Positions 1 through 7,259 of a stretch of 18,941 nucleotides of DNA are shown one piece after another. Position 1 is the first letter of the stretch, and each line of letters starts with the position of its first letter. The DNA is from Candidatus Woesearchaeota archaeon (GTDB lineage: Archaea; Nanobdellota; Nanobdellia; Woesearchaeales; ARS49): positions 1 to 18,941 of the forward strand of contig JAHWHT010000008.1 of NCBI GenBank assembly GCA_019323135.1, given 5' to 3'. A program made the translations under genes and the position numbers. The notes below the pieces were generated by a model. The model saw only the letters and a program-made list of their open reading frames with translations, was not told the DNA's origin and ran no database searches.

Positions 1-382
1 CATTTTTTGTTGTGGATATTCTTGGAAGTATTGCATTATACACTGTTAATGCAGCATGATAAAAGTAATTTGCAATAAACCCGAAAATCAAAGCCCATTT
101 TAAGTTTGAATGAACAACAAGGTATGTTGCGCCGCAGCAAAGTAAAGTAAATCCAGTTATATATGACATTCTTCTTTTGCGAATGTCGGATAATGCCCCA
201 ATAAACGGCACAGTCACTGCAACCAAAAGCATAGATAATCCAAACACTAATCCTATCTGAAATTCATTCCCCCCTAAGTACTGTTTAATATATAGCGGGA
301 AAAAGAATGTCACAAAGAGTGCAGAAAACGCTGTGTTAGCTAAATCATACACGCTCCATGCAAATACCTCTTTTTTGCGCAT
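1..382 (-). CDS. UMF1/Atg22-like major facilitator transporter, N-terminal part
   Basis: Partial gene that runs off the left edge; 127 codons are visible. Reading leftwards from ATG at 382 the protein starts MRKKEVFAWSVYDLANTAF. The WSVYDLANTAFSALF stretch followed by a long hydrophobic segment ending FFPLYI matches the first helix of UMF1 (Atg22-like) MFS transporters. GALSDIRKRR near residue 70 is the usual MFS loop 2-3 signature, and further hydrophobic helices follow. The family consists of integral membrane transporters, often linked to efflux of amino acids or small solutes, but the substrate cannot be told from this fragment. The start is supported by a TATA box 27 bp upstream, giving a leaderless mRNA. 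Family assignment is fairly sure; substrate is unknown. Confidence 0.8.
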   Translation of the reverse strand, partial: MRKKEVFAWSVYDLANTAFSALFVTFFFPLYIKQYLGGNEFQIGLVFGLSMLLVAVTVPFIGALSDIRKRRMSYITGFTLLCCGATYLVVHSNLKWALIFGFIANYFYHAALTVYNAILPRISTTKN

Positions 383-404
383 GGCTATATCATTTGAGTT
401 GGAG

Positions 405-414
405 TTTATAAATA
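405..414 (-). promoter_or_regulatory. TATA box of the MFS transporter gene
   Basis: On the minus strand TATTTATAAA is centred about 27 bp before the ATG at 382. This is the distance expected from an archaeal TATA box to a transcription start, so the transcript is probably leaderless. Confidence 0.6.
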
Positions 415-426
415 TTTCTTCGAAAT

Positions 427-522
427 AGTAAACACTGTAATACTTAGACAAATAATGGTGTTTACTAATTAAAAAACGATAACTACGCCACATATTCTTT
501 ATCGTTTTCCGAAAGCTTTTCG
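427..522. repeat. Cluster of three intergenic inverted repeats
   Basis: Three hairpins lie in tandem between the divergent transporter and the next genes. AGTAAACAC (427-435) pairs with GTGTTTACT (458-466). AAAACGATAA (473-482) pairs perfectly with TTATCGTTTT (499-508). CGAAA (510-514) pairs with TTTCG (518-522). The first two are perfect over 9 and 10 bp. They may be operators, a small RNA or terminators; no open reading frame covers 383-560. Confidence 0.5.
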
Positions 523-560
523 AATTTTTGTAAGAAAAAAATATTAAAGATTAAAAGCGT

Positions 561-725
561 ATGAATTTCATGAAAATATGGAAAATTAGCTTAATTGAAT
601 TCAAAAGTGATGAAAAAAAGTGGTATAAAGTCACAAGAAGAATGCCGGAAATGTCTATTTCAGAAACAAAAATATTCTCATCCAAGAAAAAAGCTATGCA
701 GCAATTTCAAGAGTGGTCAGAATAG
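561..725 (+). CDS. Small hypothetical protein, 54 residues
   Basis: Open frame from ATG 561 to TAG 725. It encodes a basic, aromatic-containing peptide that starts MNFMKIWKISLIEFKS and ends FQEWSE. No family is recognised. The amino-acid mix (K, W, Y, alternating polar and hydrophobic) looks protein-like, not random. There is no clear Shine-Dalgarno; an AT-rich AAAATATTAAA lies about 20 bp upstream and could serve as a weak TATA box. Its 3' end overlaps the end of the convergent phosphatase-like gene by 32 bp, which lowers confidence. Confidence 0.4.
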   Translation: MNFMKIWKISLIEFKSDEKKWYKVTRRMPEMSISETKIFSSKKKAMQQFQEWSE

Positions 726-1017
726 CTTCTACTTTTGTCTTTAATATCGCAATTAGTTGTGGCTGGTTATATGTATACGTATCAGGAATATCTAAAGATA
801 ATATTCTTTTTTTAAGATATTGTGCAGGAAATCTCTTGCTTAATTCTCTTCTTTGCTCTTCTTCCATTACCAAAACAAGGTCTGCCCAGCCAAGCTGTTT
901 AGAAGTAACTGGATTATTATAAAGTCCTGCAGATTTTACACTAAGAACACCTTTAAACAAATCCTCCGCAGTCTTGCTCCGATACATATTTTGGTTGCAA
1001 ATAAATAGTATATTCAT
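694..1017 (-). CDS. Predicted low-molecular-weight protein tyrosine phosphatase (COG4551-like)
   Basis: A 107-residue protein. The N-terminus MNILFICNQNMYRSKTAE holds the phosphatase P-loop pattern C-x5-R-S (Cys7 to Arg13). The segment WADLVLVMEEEQRREL near residue 44 and the LDIPDTY segment near residue 75 match the small LMW-PTP-like proteins of COG4551, in which the aspartate-containing loop is DIPD instead of the DP(F/Y) of classical LMW-PTPs. It should be a cytosolic phosphatase; the substrate is unknown and activity is inferred from the P-loop. The gene is divergent from acdA and has its own TATA box 26-28 bp upstream, so the mRNA is nearly leaderless. Confidence 0.8.
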   Translation of the reverse strand: MNILFICNQNMYRSKTAEDLFKGVLSVKSAGLYNNPVTSKQLGWADLVLVMEEEQRRELSKRFPAQYLKKRILSLDIPDTYTYNQPQLIAILKTKVEAILTTLEIAA

Positions 1018-1037
1018 AAATCCTTTTATGTGCCAGC

Positions 1038-1050
1038 AGTATATAAATAT
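1038..1050 (-). promoter_or_regulatory. TATA box of the phosphatase-like gene
   Basis: AT-rich TATTTATATACT on the minus strand, centred near 1045, about 27 bp before ATG 1017. It lies in the 92-bp divergent spacer shared with acdA. Confidence 0.55.
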
Positions 1051-1065
1051 TTCTCAGGCAAAACA

Positions 1066-1075
1066 TTTTTATACC
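1066..1075 (+). promoter_or_regulatory. TATA box of acdA
   Basis: TTTTTATACC lies about 40 bp before ATG 1110. Initiation about 27 bp downstream would leave a leader of roughly 13 nt, which contains the Shine-Dalgarno AAGGTGA at 1100-1106. Confidence 0.5.
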
Positions 1076-1109
1076 CTGATTTCTTAAAGTATGCAAAAGA
1101 AGGTGAAAA

Positions 1110-2471
1110 ATGAATCTAGATACTTTTTTCAAAGCAAATAAGATTGCTGTTATCGGTGCCTCTAGAGATGAAGGAAAAGTCGGCAATGTCATTTTCAGAA
1201 ATTTCTTAGAAGGTTTTGATAAAGAAGTTTATCCGGTTAATCCTAATGCAGATGAAGTAATGGGATATAAATGCTACAAAAATGTAAGAGATATTCCTGG
1301 CAAATTAGAATTAGGAATTATTTGTGTCCCTGCTAAATTTGTCCCCTCTGCGGTTTTGGATTGCGGCAAAAAAGGCATTCGACATGTTATAATCATAAGT
1401 GCAGGATTCAAAGAGGTTAACAACACTAAGCTTGAAAAAGCATTGCTTAGCGCACTTCAAAAATACAACATTCAATGTGTTGGCCCTAATTGCTTAGGAG
1501 TCTATTCCTCTAAAGGTCACATTGACACTTTATTTCTCCCAAAAGACAGATTAAAACGGCCTAAAGAAGGCGTCATCTCTTTTGTTTCGCAATCAGGTGC
1601 AAGTGGTAGTGCTATTCTTGATTTAGCTGCTGAAGAAGGCTTTGGTTTTGCAAAGTTCGTAAGCTACGGTAATGCGATTAATGTTGATGAATCTGATTTT
1701 ATTGAATATCTTGGCAATGATCCTGACACAAAAGTTATCTGCCTGTATGTTGAGGGTGTCAAAGACGGAAAGAAATTTCTAGACACCTGTAAAAAGGTTT
1801 CTGCTAAAAAGCCAATTATTGCTATCAAAGGCGGAGTTACAGAAGCAGGCAAAAAAGCTGCAATGAGCCACACTGGTTCTCTAGCAGGCAGTGCAGAGAT
1901 TTATTTCGGAGTTTTTAAGCAGGCAGGAATAATCACAGCACACACTCTTGAAGAAGTGTTTGACTATGTTAAGATTTTTGAGAAGATTAATTTTAAGCCA
2001 AAAGGAAGAAAGATTCAGATTGTCACTAATGGCGGTGGTTTTGGTATCTTATCTAGCGATGCAATAAGTAATTTAGGAATGGATATGGCCAGTATGAGCT
2101 CTGCTCTAAAGAATTCATTAAAAAAGAAGTTCCCACCTATTGCAGTTATTGACAATCCTATTGATTTGCTTGGTGATGCAACCACAGAACGCTATAGGCT
2201 CGCTCTAGAGGCCTGTATAAAAGACAAGAATGTTGATATCATCCTTGCAGTTGTTCTCTCCCAGACTCCTTTGATTGAGAAAGAATCTATTGTTGATGTC
2301 TTGAAAGAACTCAATGACAAAAAGAAAAAGCCGATTATCACAGTAACAACAGGCAGCGAATACAGTGAAATACTAAAGCAGGAAATTGAAGAGCATGGCT
2401 TGCCTTGTTTTAGATTTCCGTTTAACGCAGTACGGGCAATTAAAGTGTTTTTAGAATATTATAAAAAGTAA
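1110..2471 (+). CDS. acdA: Acetate/acyl-CoA ligase (ADP-forming), alpha subunit
   Basis: A 453-residue protein. Residues 1-130 form a Rossmann CoA-binding domain (KIAVIGASRDEGKVGN at the start, CVGPNCLGVYS near 123). Residues 155-450 carry two succinyl-CoA-ligase-like domains (SQSGASGSAI near 160, VTNGGGFGIL near 305). His254 in KAAMSHTGSLAGS is the histidine expected to be phosphorylated during acyl-CoA to acyl-phosphate transfer. The family converts acyl-CoA + ADP + Pi into acid + CoA + ATP, the usual archaeal route to ATP from fermentation products. Many archaea use separate alpha and beta chains; the length here is that of a stand-alone alpha subunit, and no ATP-grasp beta subunit is in the window. 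A clear Shine-Dalgarno, AAGGTGA, precedes the start. Confidence 0.9.
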   Translation: MNLDTFFKANKIAVIGASRDEGKVGNVIFRNFLEGFDKEVYPVNPNADEVMGYKCYKNVRDIPGKLELGIICVPAKFVPSAVLDCGKKGIRHVIIISAGFKEVNNTKLEKALLSALQKYNIQCVGPNCLGVYSSKGHIDTLFLPKDRLKRPKEGVISFVSQSGASGSAILDLAAEEGFGFAKFVSYGNAINVDESDFIEYLGNDPDTKVICLYVEGVKDGKKFLDTCKKVSAKKPIIAIKGGVTEAGKKAAMSHTGSLAGSAEIYFGVFKQAGIITAHTLEEVFDYVKIFEKINFKPKGRKIQIVTNGGGFGILSSDAISNLGMDMASMSSALKNSLKKKFPPIAVIDNPIDLLGDATTERYRLALEACIKDKNVDIILAVVLSQTPLIEKESIVDVLKELNDKKKKPIITVTTGSEYSEILKQEIEEHGLPCFRFPFNAVRAIKVFLEYYKK

Positions 2472-2540
2472 ATAAAATAAAAAAAATTATTTTTTCTTCT
2501 TTTTAGACTTTTTCTTAGCCTTCTTTTTAGCAGTTTTTTT
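2472..2540 (+). terminator. T-rich terminator region after acdA
   Basis: Downstream of the acdA stop, the + strand carries repeated T-runs (from 2489 on) created by the lysine codons at the end of the convergent gene. Archaeal RNA polymerase terminates at such T-tracts. No stem-loop is seen. The A-rich 2472-2490 stretch gives T-runs for the opposite transcript, so the junction may terminate both genes. Confidence 0.4.
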
Positions 2541-2954
2541 AGGTGCTGTGCTTACATCATACACAAATGAATGCGGTTCTTCATCAAAGTCATATGTTTC
2601 TACAGGATGTTGTTCTTCTGTAAAGTCATCCTCTTCCTCAATTGACACTACAGATATCAACAGACCTATTGTGTTGAAGAACATCATCAATACAAATGTC
2701 AAGAATGCTTTTTGATTAACATACAAGAACACTGCATTTGCCAAGAATAATGCAAACATGATTGTTGCCATTGGCCAGGCCCATTTCAAATTAAGACCGA
2801 TTCCAATGATTACACCAAATGCTAAAATCAATCCAACCACTATGAACACTAGTTCTAGTGTAAAATTGGTTTGAAGCTTTGTTTCGATGAACATTGCACC
2901 TAGAAAGTTCAAAAATATCAATAATATTATTGTTATAGTTCGTATTAGTCCCAT
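2487..2954 (-). CDS. Four-helix membrane protein with acidic linker and poly-lysine tail
   Basis: A 155-residue protein of no recognised family. Four hydrophobic segments are visible at about residues 4-24, 33-55, 60-79 and 84-104. An acidic stretch follows (SIEEEDDFTEEQ, then YDFDEEP), and the last 17 residues are almost all lysine (KKTAKKKAKKKSKKKKK). The tail is probably cytoplasmic and could bind nucleic acid or acidic lipid; this is inference. An AAGGGGGTAAG ribosome-binding site lies 7 nt before the ATG and a TATA box is at 2997-3006. The gene converges on acdA with a 15-bp gap. Confidence 0.7.
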   Translation of the reverse strand: MGLIRTITIILLIFLNFLGAMFIETKLQTNFTLELVFIVVGLILAFGVIIGIGLNLKWAWPMATIMFALFLANAVFLYVNQKAFLTFVLMMFFNTIGLLISVVSIEEEDDFTEEQHPVETYDFDEEPHSFVYDVSTAPKKTAKKKAKKKSKKKKK

Positions 2955-2996
2955 TTTTATCTTACCCCCTTAATAATAGAAAAAGACATCTAGCGA

Positions 2997-3006
2997 ATAT
3001 ATAAAC
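2997..3006 (-). promoter_or_regulatory. TATA box of the four-helix membrane protein gene
   Basis: GTTTATATAT on the minus strand is about 47 bp before the ATG. This predicts a leader of about 20 nt that includes the GGGGGT Shine-Dalgarno. Confidence 0.5.
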
Positions 3007-3030
3007 ATTTCTATTCTGGAGTGGTGACGT

Positions 3031-3735
3031 TCAACTAAACAATCCAGCTATCCAAGACCAAATTCTTGAAAAGAATCCAGTTGGAGCTTTTGGTTCAGTT
3101 TTGTCTGCTATTGTTACTGTGATTTTATCTTCATCAGGCTTATCGTTCTTAACAACAGGCAGAGGTTTTGGTGTTGTATCAACTTCAACAGGAGTATCTA
3201 CAACTACATCAGTAGTGTCTGTATCAGTTGTATCATTATATGTAGAAGTTGTTTTTGTTTTGTCTGATTTTAGTTTGATTTCGCATTGACAGTTTGCATC
3301 GCAAAGTCCTATGTTGCCATCGTCATCAAAACACATTTTATTCATTGGATCACAATCTTCTCCAGCATCTACAATAGAATCTCCGCAAAATGGTTCTGGT
3401 GCAGGCGGTGTGTAATTTGAATCCTGTGCTTTGGCACCAGCAGTGCCTCCAACACATTCCCCTAATTCACAGCCTGTAAATCCTTCTCTAACACAATCTA
3501 CTATATCAAAATCTATTTGATCATTCTTATCACAAAAATATTCTTTAAGATATTGACTCGCATCTGTTCTCACTTCTGCGCTAGGGCTGATTATGCAAAT
3601 ATCTTCTTTTCCACTGATTATTTTAGTATTGCCCTGTTCTGCATAATTTGGGCCGTTGTCTGAATCTGTGCAAGTAGCAGTTGCAATACTTGCTAATAAT
3701 AAAAACATTGTTGCAAAGATAAAAATTCTTTTCAT
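3031..3735 (-). CDS. Secreted Cys-rich protein with a DUF4215-like motif and C-terminal hydrophobic anchor
   Basis: A 234-residue exported protein. Residues 1-20 form a signal peptide (basic start, then IFATMFLLLASIATA). Residues 117-151 hold CGDSIVDAGEDCDP and five further cysteines (C135, C145, C149, C151 and the preceding pair), resembling the CGNGIxExGExCDDGN repeats of DUF4215-type surface proteins. A Thr/Asp-rich linker (about 160-195) leads to a short aromatic C-terminus, FFSRIWSWIAGLFS, which could bind or span the membrane. Function is unknown; it is likely a cell-surface protein. The ATG lies one base after the aIF1A stop and its GAGGAAT ribosome-binding site lies inside the last aIF1A codons, so the two genes are co-transcribed, which is an odd pairing. 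Confidence 0.75.
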   Translation of the reverse strand: MKRIFIFATMFLLLASIATATCTDSDNGPNYAEQGNTKIISGKEDICIISPSAEVRTDASQYLKEYFCDKNDQIDFDIVDCVREGFTGCELGECVGGTAGAKAQDSNYTPPAPEPFCGDSIVDAGEDCDPMNKMCFDDDGNIGLCDANCQCEIKLKSDKTKTTSTYNDTTDTDTTDVVVDTPVEVDTTPKPLPVVKNDKPDEDKITVTIADKTEPKAPTGFFSRIWSWIAGLFS

Positions 3736-3736
3736 T

Positions 3737-4114
3737 TTAAAATTCCTCGCTTTCTAGTGTTTTTAGATATCCCTTTTTCTTTAGGGCATGTACTTGTATT
3801 GGTCTGTATTTGAATACAACATCGCCTTTAGTCTCTGCACTTAGTTCCCAAGGCTCTATTAGTAGAACATCACCTTCTCTTATCCAAAGATGTCTTTTTA
3901 GCCGGCCAGGTATTCTGCAGATTCTTGTTTTGCCATCCATGCATTTAACTTTCATTCTTGAACCGCCAACTCTTTGCTCACATATTCCTACTAATTGATT
4001 CGGTCTTGGCAGAGGCGTTCGCCTCATCATCTCTAGCTTTTGCTGTTCTTCTTGTTCTTTAGTTAATGCAGGTCCTTTATGCTGCGGTTTCCTGCCTACT
4101 GGCTTTTTACCCAT
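3737..4114 (-). CDS. eif1A: Translation initiation factor aIF1A
   Basis: A 125-residue protein with an S1-like OB fold. A basic N-terminal tail of about 30 residues (MGKKPVGRKPQHKG) precedes the core LVGICEQRVGGSRMKVKCMDGKTR and RIPGRLKRHLWIREGDVLLI, typical of aIF1A/eIF1A. Archaeal IF1A binds the A site of the small ribosomal subunit and promotes start-codon selection with aIF1 and aIF2. The length fits the family, including the acidic C-terminus (LESEEF). A TATA box 25 bp upstream makes this mRNA leaderless. The downstream gene is a secreted protein in the same operon. Confidence 0.93.
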   Translation of the reverse strand: MGKKPVGRKPQHKGPALTKEQEEQQKLEMMRRTPLPRPNQLVGICEQRVGGSRMKVKCMDGKTRICRIPGRLKRHLWIREGDVLLIEPWELSAETKGDVVFKYRPIQVHALKKKGYLKTLESEEF

Positions 4115-4133
4115 AAATATACGTTTATGAGGA

Positions 4134-4145
4134 GTATTTATAAGG
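4134..4145 (-). promoter_or_regulatory. TATA box of the aIF1A operon
   Basis: CCTTATAAATAC on the minus strand, centred about 25 bp before ATG 4114. It is divergent from the TATA box at 4166-4175, only about 30 bp away, so the two promoters are back to back. Confidence 0.6.
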
Positions 4146-4165
4146 CTTTTGCTTTGAATAATAAA

Positions 4166-4175
4166 CTTTATAAGT
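4166..4175 (+). promoter_or_regulatory. TATA box of the 223-residue unknown gene
   Basis: CTTTATAAGT centred 26 bp before ATG 4197. This indicates a leaderless transcript; no Shine-Dalgarno is present. Confidence 0.6.
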
Positions 4176-4196
4176 TACGGTTAATTATAAACAATC

Positions 4197-4868
4197 ATGA
4201 AATTTCGAATTGAAGCACAGTTAGGTTTGGGCGTGGAAAGATATAGACTTCAACAAGACGGAAATTGGAGACACATGAGCAGTGCGCTCTCAAAAAATCA
4301 CCCAGAATTCTGCAGGGATGACAGTCCAGAACCAAGTGACCAATTATATAATACACTTCTAGATGCAGGAACATTTATCGGCACTCTCCCTAATGAAGTA
4401 GAAATAGATGGGAAAAAATATCCCTTAAAAGATTTAGAAGGCGGAACTCTGCATGAAATAGCTCAAAGAGTATATATCCATCCAGTGATTTACAGATTCA
4501 CAAAACCAAATAAATTCACACAGCAAGAAGTAAAATCAGTAATTGCAATGGGCAATGACAACGTTAATAACACACTCACTTTAGATTTAGAAGGCAGGGT
4601 TGTTTTAAGACAATTTAGAGGTATGCTTTTATCACACTGTCTCCCCATCGCTGTTAGAAAAAGTTCTTTTTGCGCAGGCAATGAATATATTGGTCCTGAT
4701 GCAGCAAGCGATGCAGATCACGTTCATGAACAATATATCTCTTTGCTAGAGGGCTGGGTCACTCATCTTATGACTGGAGAATTGAACATTATGCCAGACT
4801 GGGATAGCAATAAGTCTGCAGAAGAACTCTGGAAAGAAGTAGATTACCTCACAGAGCATTTAAAATAA
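4197..4868 (+). CDS. Hypothetical protein, 223 residues
   Basis: No family is recognised. The protein is soluble, with no signal peptide or membrane segment, and has mixed alpha/beta composition. It has two cysteines in SHCLPIAVRKSSFC (about 149-161) plus C39, and several histidines (HVHEQY near 178), but no clear metal motif. The start is supported by a TATA box exactly 26 bp upstream, and base composition is like its neighbours. It is transcribed alone: divergent from aIF1A and followed two bases later by intergenic element A and the promoter of sppA. Confidence 0.75.
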   Translation: MKFRIEAQLGLGVERYRLQQDGNWRHMSSALSKNHPEFCRDDSPEPSDQLYNTLLDAGTFIGTLPNEVEIDGKKYPLKDLEGGTLHEIAQRVYIHPVIYRFTKPNKFTQQEVKSVIAMGNDNVNNTLTLDLEGRVVLRQFRGMLLSHCLPIAVRKSSFCAGNEYIGPDAASDADHVHEQYISLLEGWVTHLMTGELNIMPDWDSNKSAEELWKEVDYLTEHLK

Positions 4869-4869
4869 A

Positions 4870-4972
4870 TACAGGAATAGCACCTAGCGAAGTTCTCAAA
4901 TATACATTGCGATTTAACATAAATCTGGACATAATCAAAAGCAGATGCAAAACGAAGCGTGCTATTCATGTA
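4870..4972 (+). repeat. Intergenic palindromic element, copy A
   Basis: Left arm 4870-4883 and right arm 4959-4972 pair over 14 positions with one mismatch; the core is GAATAGCAC with GTGCTATTC. Inside lie a left bulge CTA, then GCGAAGTT facing AACGAAGC, which gives two GC pairs, a GAA/GAA loop and a GTT/AAC stem. The loop carries AAATCTGG (4921-4928). The element starts 1 bp after a stop codon and ends 15 bp before the sppA TATA box. Coding potential inside is absent. Confidence 0.85.
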
Positions 4973-4987
4973 CTAAAATAGAAAAAG

Positions 4988-4995
4988 TTTATAAA
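4988..4995 (+). promoter_or_regulatory. TATA box of sppA
   Basis: TTTATAAA centred 27 bp before ATG 5019; the mRNA is leaderless. It lies directly after element A. Confidence 0.65.
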
Positions 4996-5018
4996 CCAGA
5001 ATTCTAATTTATTCAAGT

Positions 5019-5975
5019 ATGGCTAAAAAAAGAGGATTTGATTTCCTTAGATTCATCAGAACTATTGGTGCGATTTTTGGAATGCTGATTAGTCTTATGA
5101 TTTTCACATTTGTATTATTAATCTTTGTAAGCACAATTTCTTGGTTTGTAGGAGAACCATTAACTCTTACTGGCAATGTAGCTCACATTCCTATCAAAGG
5201 CCCGATATCTACTTCAAGTATGTCTAGCATTATGTCACCAACAGGAACTAAATCTTCAACAATTGTCAAATGGATTCAAGACGCTGAAAAAAATGATAAT
5301 ATCAAAGCAATCTGGTTAGACATTGATAGTCCTGGCGGAACACCAGTTGGCACTGTAGAAATTGCAGATGCTGTCAAGAAAGCCAAAAAACCAACCATTG
5401 CAGTAATTCATGAGTTGGGCAATTCTGGAGCATACTGGATTGCTTCTTCTGCAGATACTATTTTTGCTAACAGGCTTTCAACTGTTGGTTCTATTGGCGT
5501 AAGGTCTTCTTATCTTGAGTTCTCAGGATTATTAACAGATTATAATGTTACTTATGAACGCTTGGTTGCAGGCAAGTTCAAGGATATGACTACTCCATAT
5601 AAACAGATGACTCCCGAAGAAAGAACGTTGATACAGTCTAAATTAGACAGACTTCATGAAATTTTTATCAATGAAGTTGCAAGAAACAGAAAACTAGATG
5701 TTGATCATGTGCAAAAACTTGCTAATGGTTATGTTTATATGGGTTTTGAAGCAGAAGAGCTTGGTTTGATTGACGAGCTTGGAACTACTGAAGATGCTAA
5801 GCAGTTTTTAGAAAAAGAATTGAACTTGACTGTTTCATTTAAGAAATTCCAGGAAAAGACTGGTTTTTTCGAAGCAGTTATTGAAACAATGAATGATGCT
5901 TCTTATAAAATTGGTCAAGGAATGGGTTCTGTTATGTTAGGCAGTACAGAATACGAAGTTGACTTTTCATTTTGA
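5019..5975 (+). CDS. sppA: Signal peptide peptidase SppA-type serine protease (family S49)
   Basis: A 318-residue membrane-anchored protease. One hydrophobic N-terminal segment (about 15-43) is followed by an S49 catalytic domain. DIDSPGGTPVGT (101-112) is the oxyanion and substrate loop, Ser136 in ELGNSGAYWIASSAD is the nucleophile, and Lys188 in AGKFKDM is the general base. The 52-residue spacing between Ser and Lys equals that of bacterial single-domain SppA. The family degrades leftover signal peptides and other membrane peptides; the active site should face outside. It has its own promoter and a leaderless start. Its last 9 bp overlap the end of the convergent U32 gene. Confidence 0.9.
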   Translation: MAKKRGFDFLRFIRTIGAIFGMLISLMIFTFVLLIFVSTISWFVGEPLTLTGNVAHIPIKGPISTSSMSSIMSPTGTKSSTIVKWIQDAEKNDNIKAIWLDIDSPGGTPVGTVEIADAVKKAKKPTIAVIHELGNSGAYWIASSADTIFANRLSTVGSIGVRSSYLEFSGLLTDYNVTYERLVAGKFKDMTTPYKQMTPEERTLIQSKLDRLHEIFINEVARNRKLDVDHVQKLANGYVYMGFEAEELGLIDELGTTEDAKQFLEKELNLTVSFKKFQEKTGFFEAVIETMNDASYKIGQGMGSVMLGSTEYEVDFSF

Positions 5976-7157
5976 TTCTATCTTAAACACTTTATCATTT
6001 GGTCTTACAGGAAAGTTAAGTTTTATCCCCACATCTCGTTTTTCAGCTTCTTTTACAGACTTTTTGTTTATTTCCATTGATTCCACAATCTGTTCCTGCA
6101 CCCCGGTTGTAGGTCCCTGAACCATTATTTTATCACCTAGAGATATTTTGTCTGCCTCTAATTTTATTTCTGCCACAGAAGGTTGTTTGTAGAAATTCTT
6201 GACATAACCTACATACACTTTTTTTGTAGTTGCTTTTGAGCCATAGGTATCTGTAAAATCATCTGCAGTTGGCATTCCAAAATAAAATCCTTTTGAAAAT
6301 TCTCGATTATAAACAGTCTTAAGTTTTTCAACTAATTTATCAATTAATTCTTTGTTAAACTTTCCATCCTTACAAGCATCAATTGCTTCTCTGTAAGCAG
6401 ACACAACTGTTTTAACATATTCAGGACTCCTCACTCTGCCCTCTATCTTAAAGCAGGTTATTCCTGATTCAATTAATTTGTCAACAAATGGCATTGCACA
6501 AAGGTCTTTCGCAGACATTACATAATTTTCCCCTAAGATTAATTCTTTATTATCTTCATCAATGATTTTATATTCTCTTCTGCAGGGCTGCAGGCAATCT
6601 CCTCTATTCGCAGACCTCCCAAACAAGTGTTGTGATGTAAAGCATCTTCCAGAAACAGATACACACATTGCTCCGTGAACAAAAGTTTCAACTTCTATGC
6701 CAGATTCTTTGATTATTTGTTTTATTTGCTCTAAAGTACACTCTCTTGCTAAAACAACTCTTTCTGCACCTAATTCTTTGTAGAATTTTGCAGCTTTTGA
6801 ATTTGCAATACTTGCCTGTGTTGAGATATGAAATGCCATTCCTTGTTTTTTACATTCATGAATAACTGCCATATCCCAGCAAATAACATAATCAACTCCT
6901 GCTGCTTTAGCTCCTGCAATTACATCCGCAACATCACCTAATTCATTATCATAAACAATAGTATTGACTGTCAAGAAAACTTTAACCTTACTATCATGGC
7001 ACTGCTTAACAATCTCTGGCAGTTCTTCCATTGTAAAATTCTTCCCAGTAGCTCGCATATTCAGCTTCTGCAGTCCAAAATAAACACAATCTGCTCCTGC
7101 ATCTATTGCTGCCTTAAGCATTACTCTGTCTGACACTGGCGCTAGTAGTTCTACCAT
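5967..7157 (-). CDS. Peptidase U32 family protein (TrhP/YegQ-like, probable tRNA hydroxylation)
   Basis: A 396-residue U32 protein. MVELLAPVSDRVMLKAAIDAG at the start (TIM-barrel first strand) and ETFVHGAMCVSVSGRC with SANRGDCLQPCRREY (157-196) form the U32 signature. Cys165, Cys172, Cys188 and Cys192 are candidates for the iron-sulfur ligands; Cys235 in the CFKIEGR segment is another. The C-terminal ~90 residues form a beta-barrel-like tail. Bacterial TrhP/TrhO relatives act in 5-hydroxyuridine formation at tRNA position 34, and older annotations call the family collagenase-like; the exact role here is uncertain. The start has a TATA box 28 bp upstream, so the mRNA is leaderless. Confidence 0.85.
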   Translation of the reverse strand: MVELLAPVSDRVMLKAAIDAGADCVYFGLQKLNMRATGKNFTMEELPEIVKQCHDSKVKVFLTVNTIVYDNELGDVADVIAGAKAAGVDYVICWDMAVIHECKKQGMAFHISTQASIANSKAAKFYKELGAERVVLARECTLEQIKQIIKESGIEVETFVHGAMCVSVSGRCFTSQHLFGRSANRGDCLQPCRREYKIIDEDNKELILGENYVMSAKDLCAMPFVDKLIESGITCFKIEGRVRSPEYVKTVVSAYREAIDACKDGKFNKELIDKLVEKLKTVYNREFSKGFYFGMPTADDFTDTYGSKATTKKVYVGYVKNFYKQPSVAEIKLEADKISLGDKIMVQGPTTGVQEQIVESMEINKKSVKEAEKRDVGIKLNFPVRPNDKVFKIESK

Positions 7158-7180
7158 ACTGCTTAGAATTAATTTATGGT

Positions 7181-7189
7181 TTTTAAAGG
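7181..7189 (-). promoter_or_regulatory. TATA box of the U32 gene
   Basis: CCTTTAAAA on the minus strand, centred about 28 bp before ATG 7157. The left arm of element B begins 14 bp beyond it. Confidence 0.5.
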
Positions 7190-7203
7190 TATTTGAAAAA
7201 ACA

Positions 7204-7258
7204 GTGTGCGCATAGCACCTAGCGAAGTTTTCTAATACACAATCTAACCAGAAGAATA
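7204..7258 (+). repeat. Intergenic palindromic element, copy B (degraded, right half lost)
   Basis: The left arm and inner motif are intact: GCGCATAGCAC, bulge CTA, then GCGAAGTT. ATACACAATCTAA resembles the ATACACTCTAA of copy C, followed by a shortened AGAATAAT, but there is no AAATCTGG, no AACGAAGC and no right arm. The remnant runs into the 3' end of the glycosyltransferase gene (stop at 7260-7262). Confidence 0.7.
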
Positions 7259-7259
7259 A

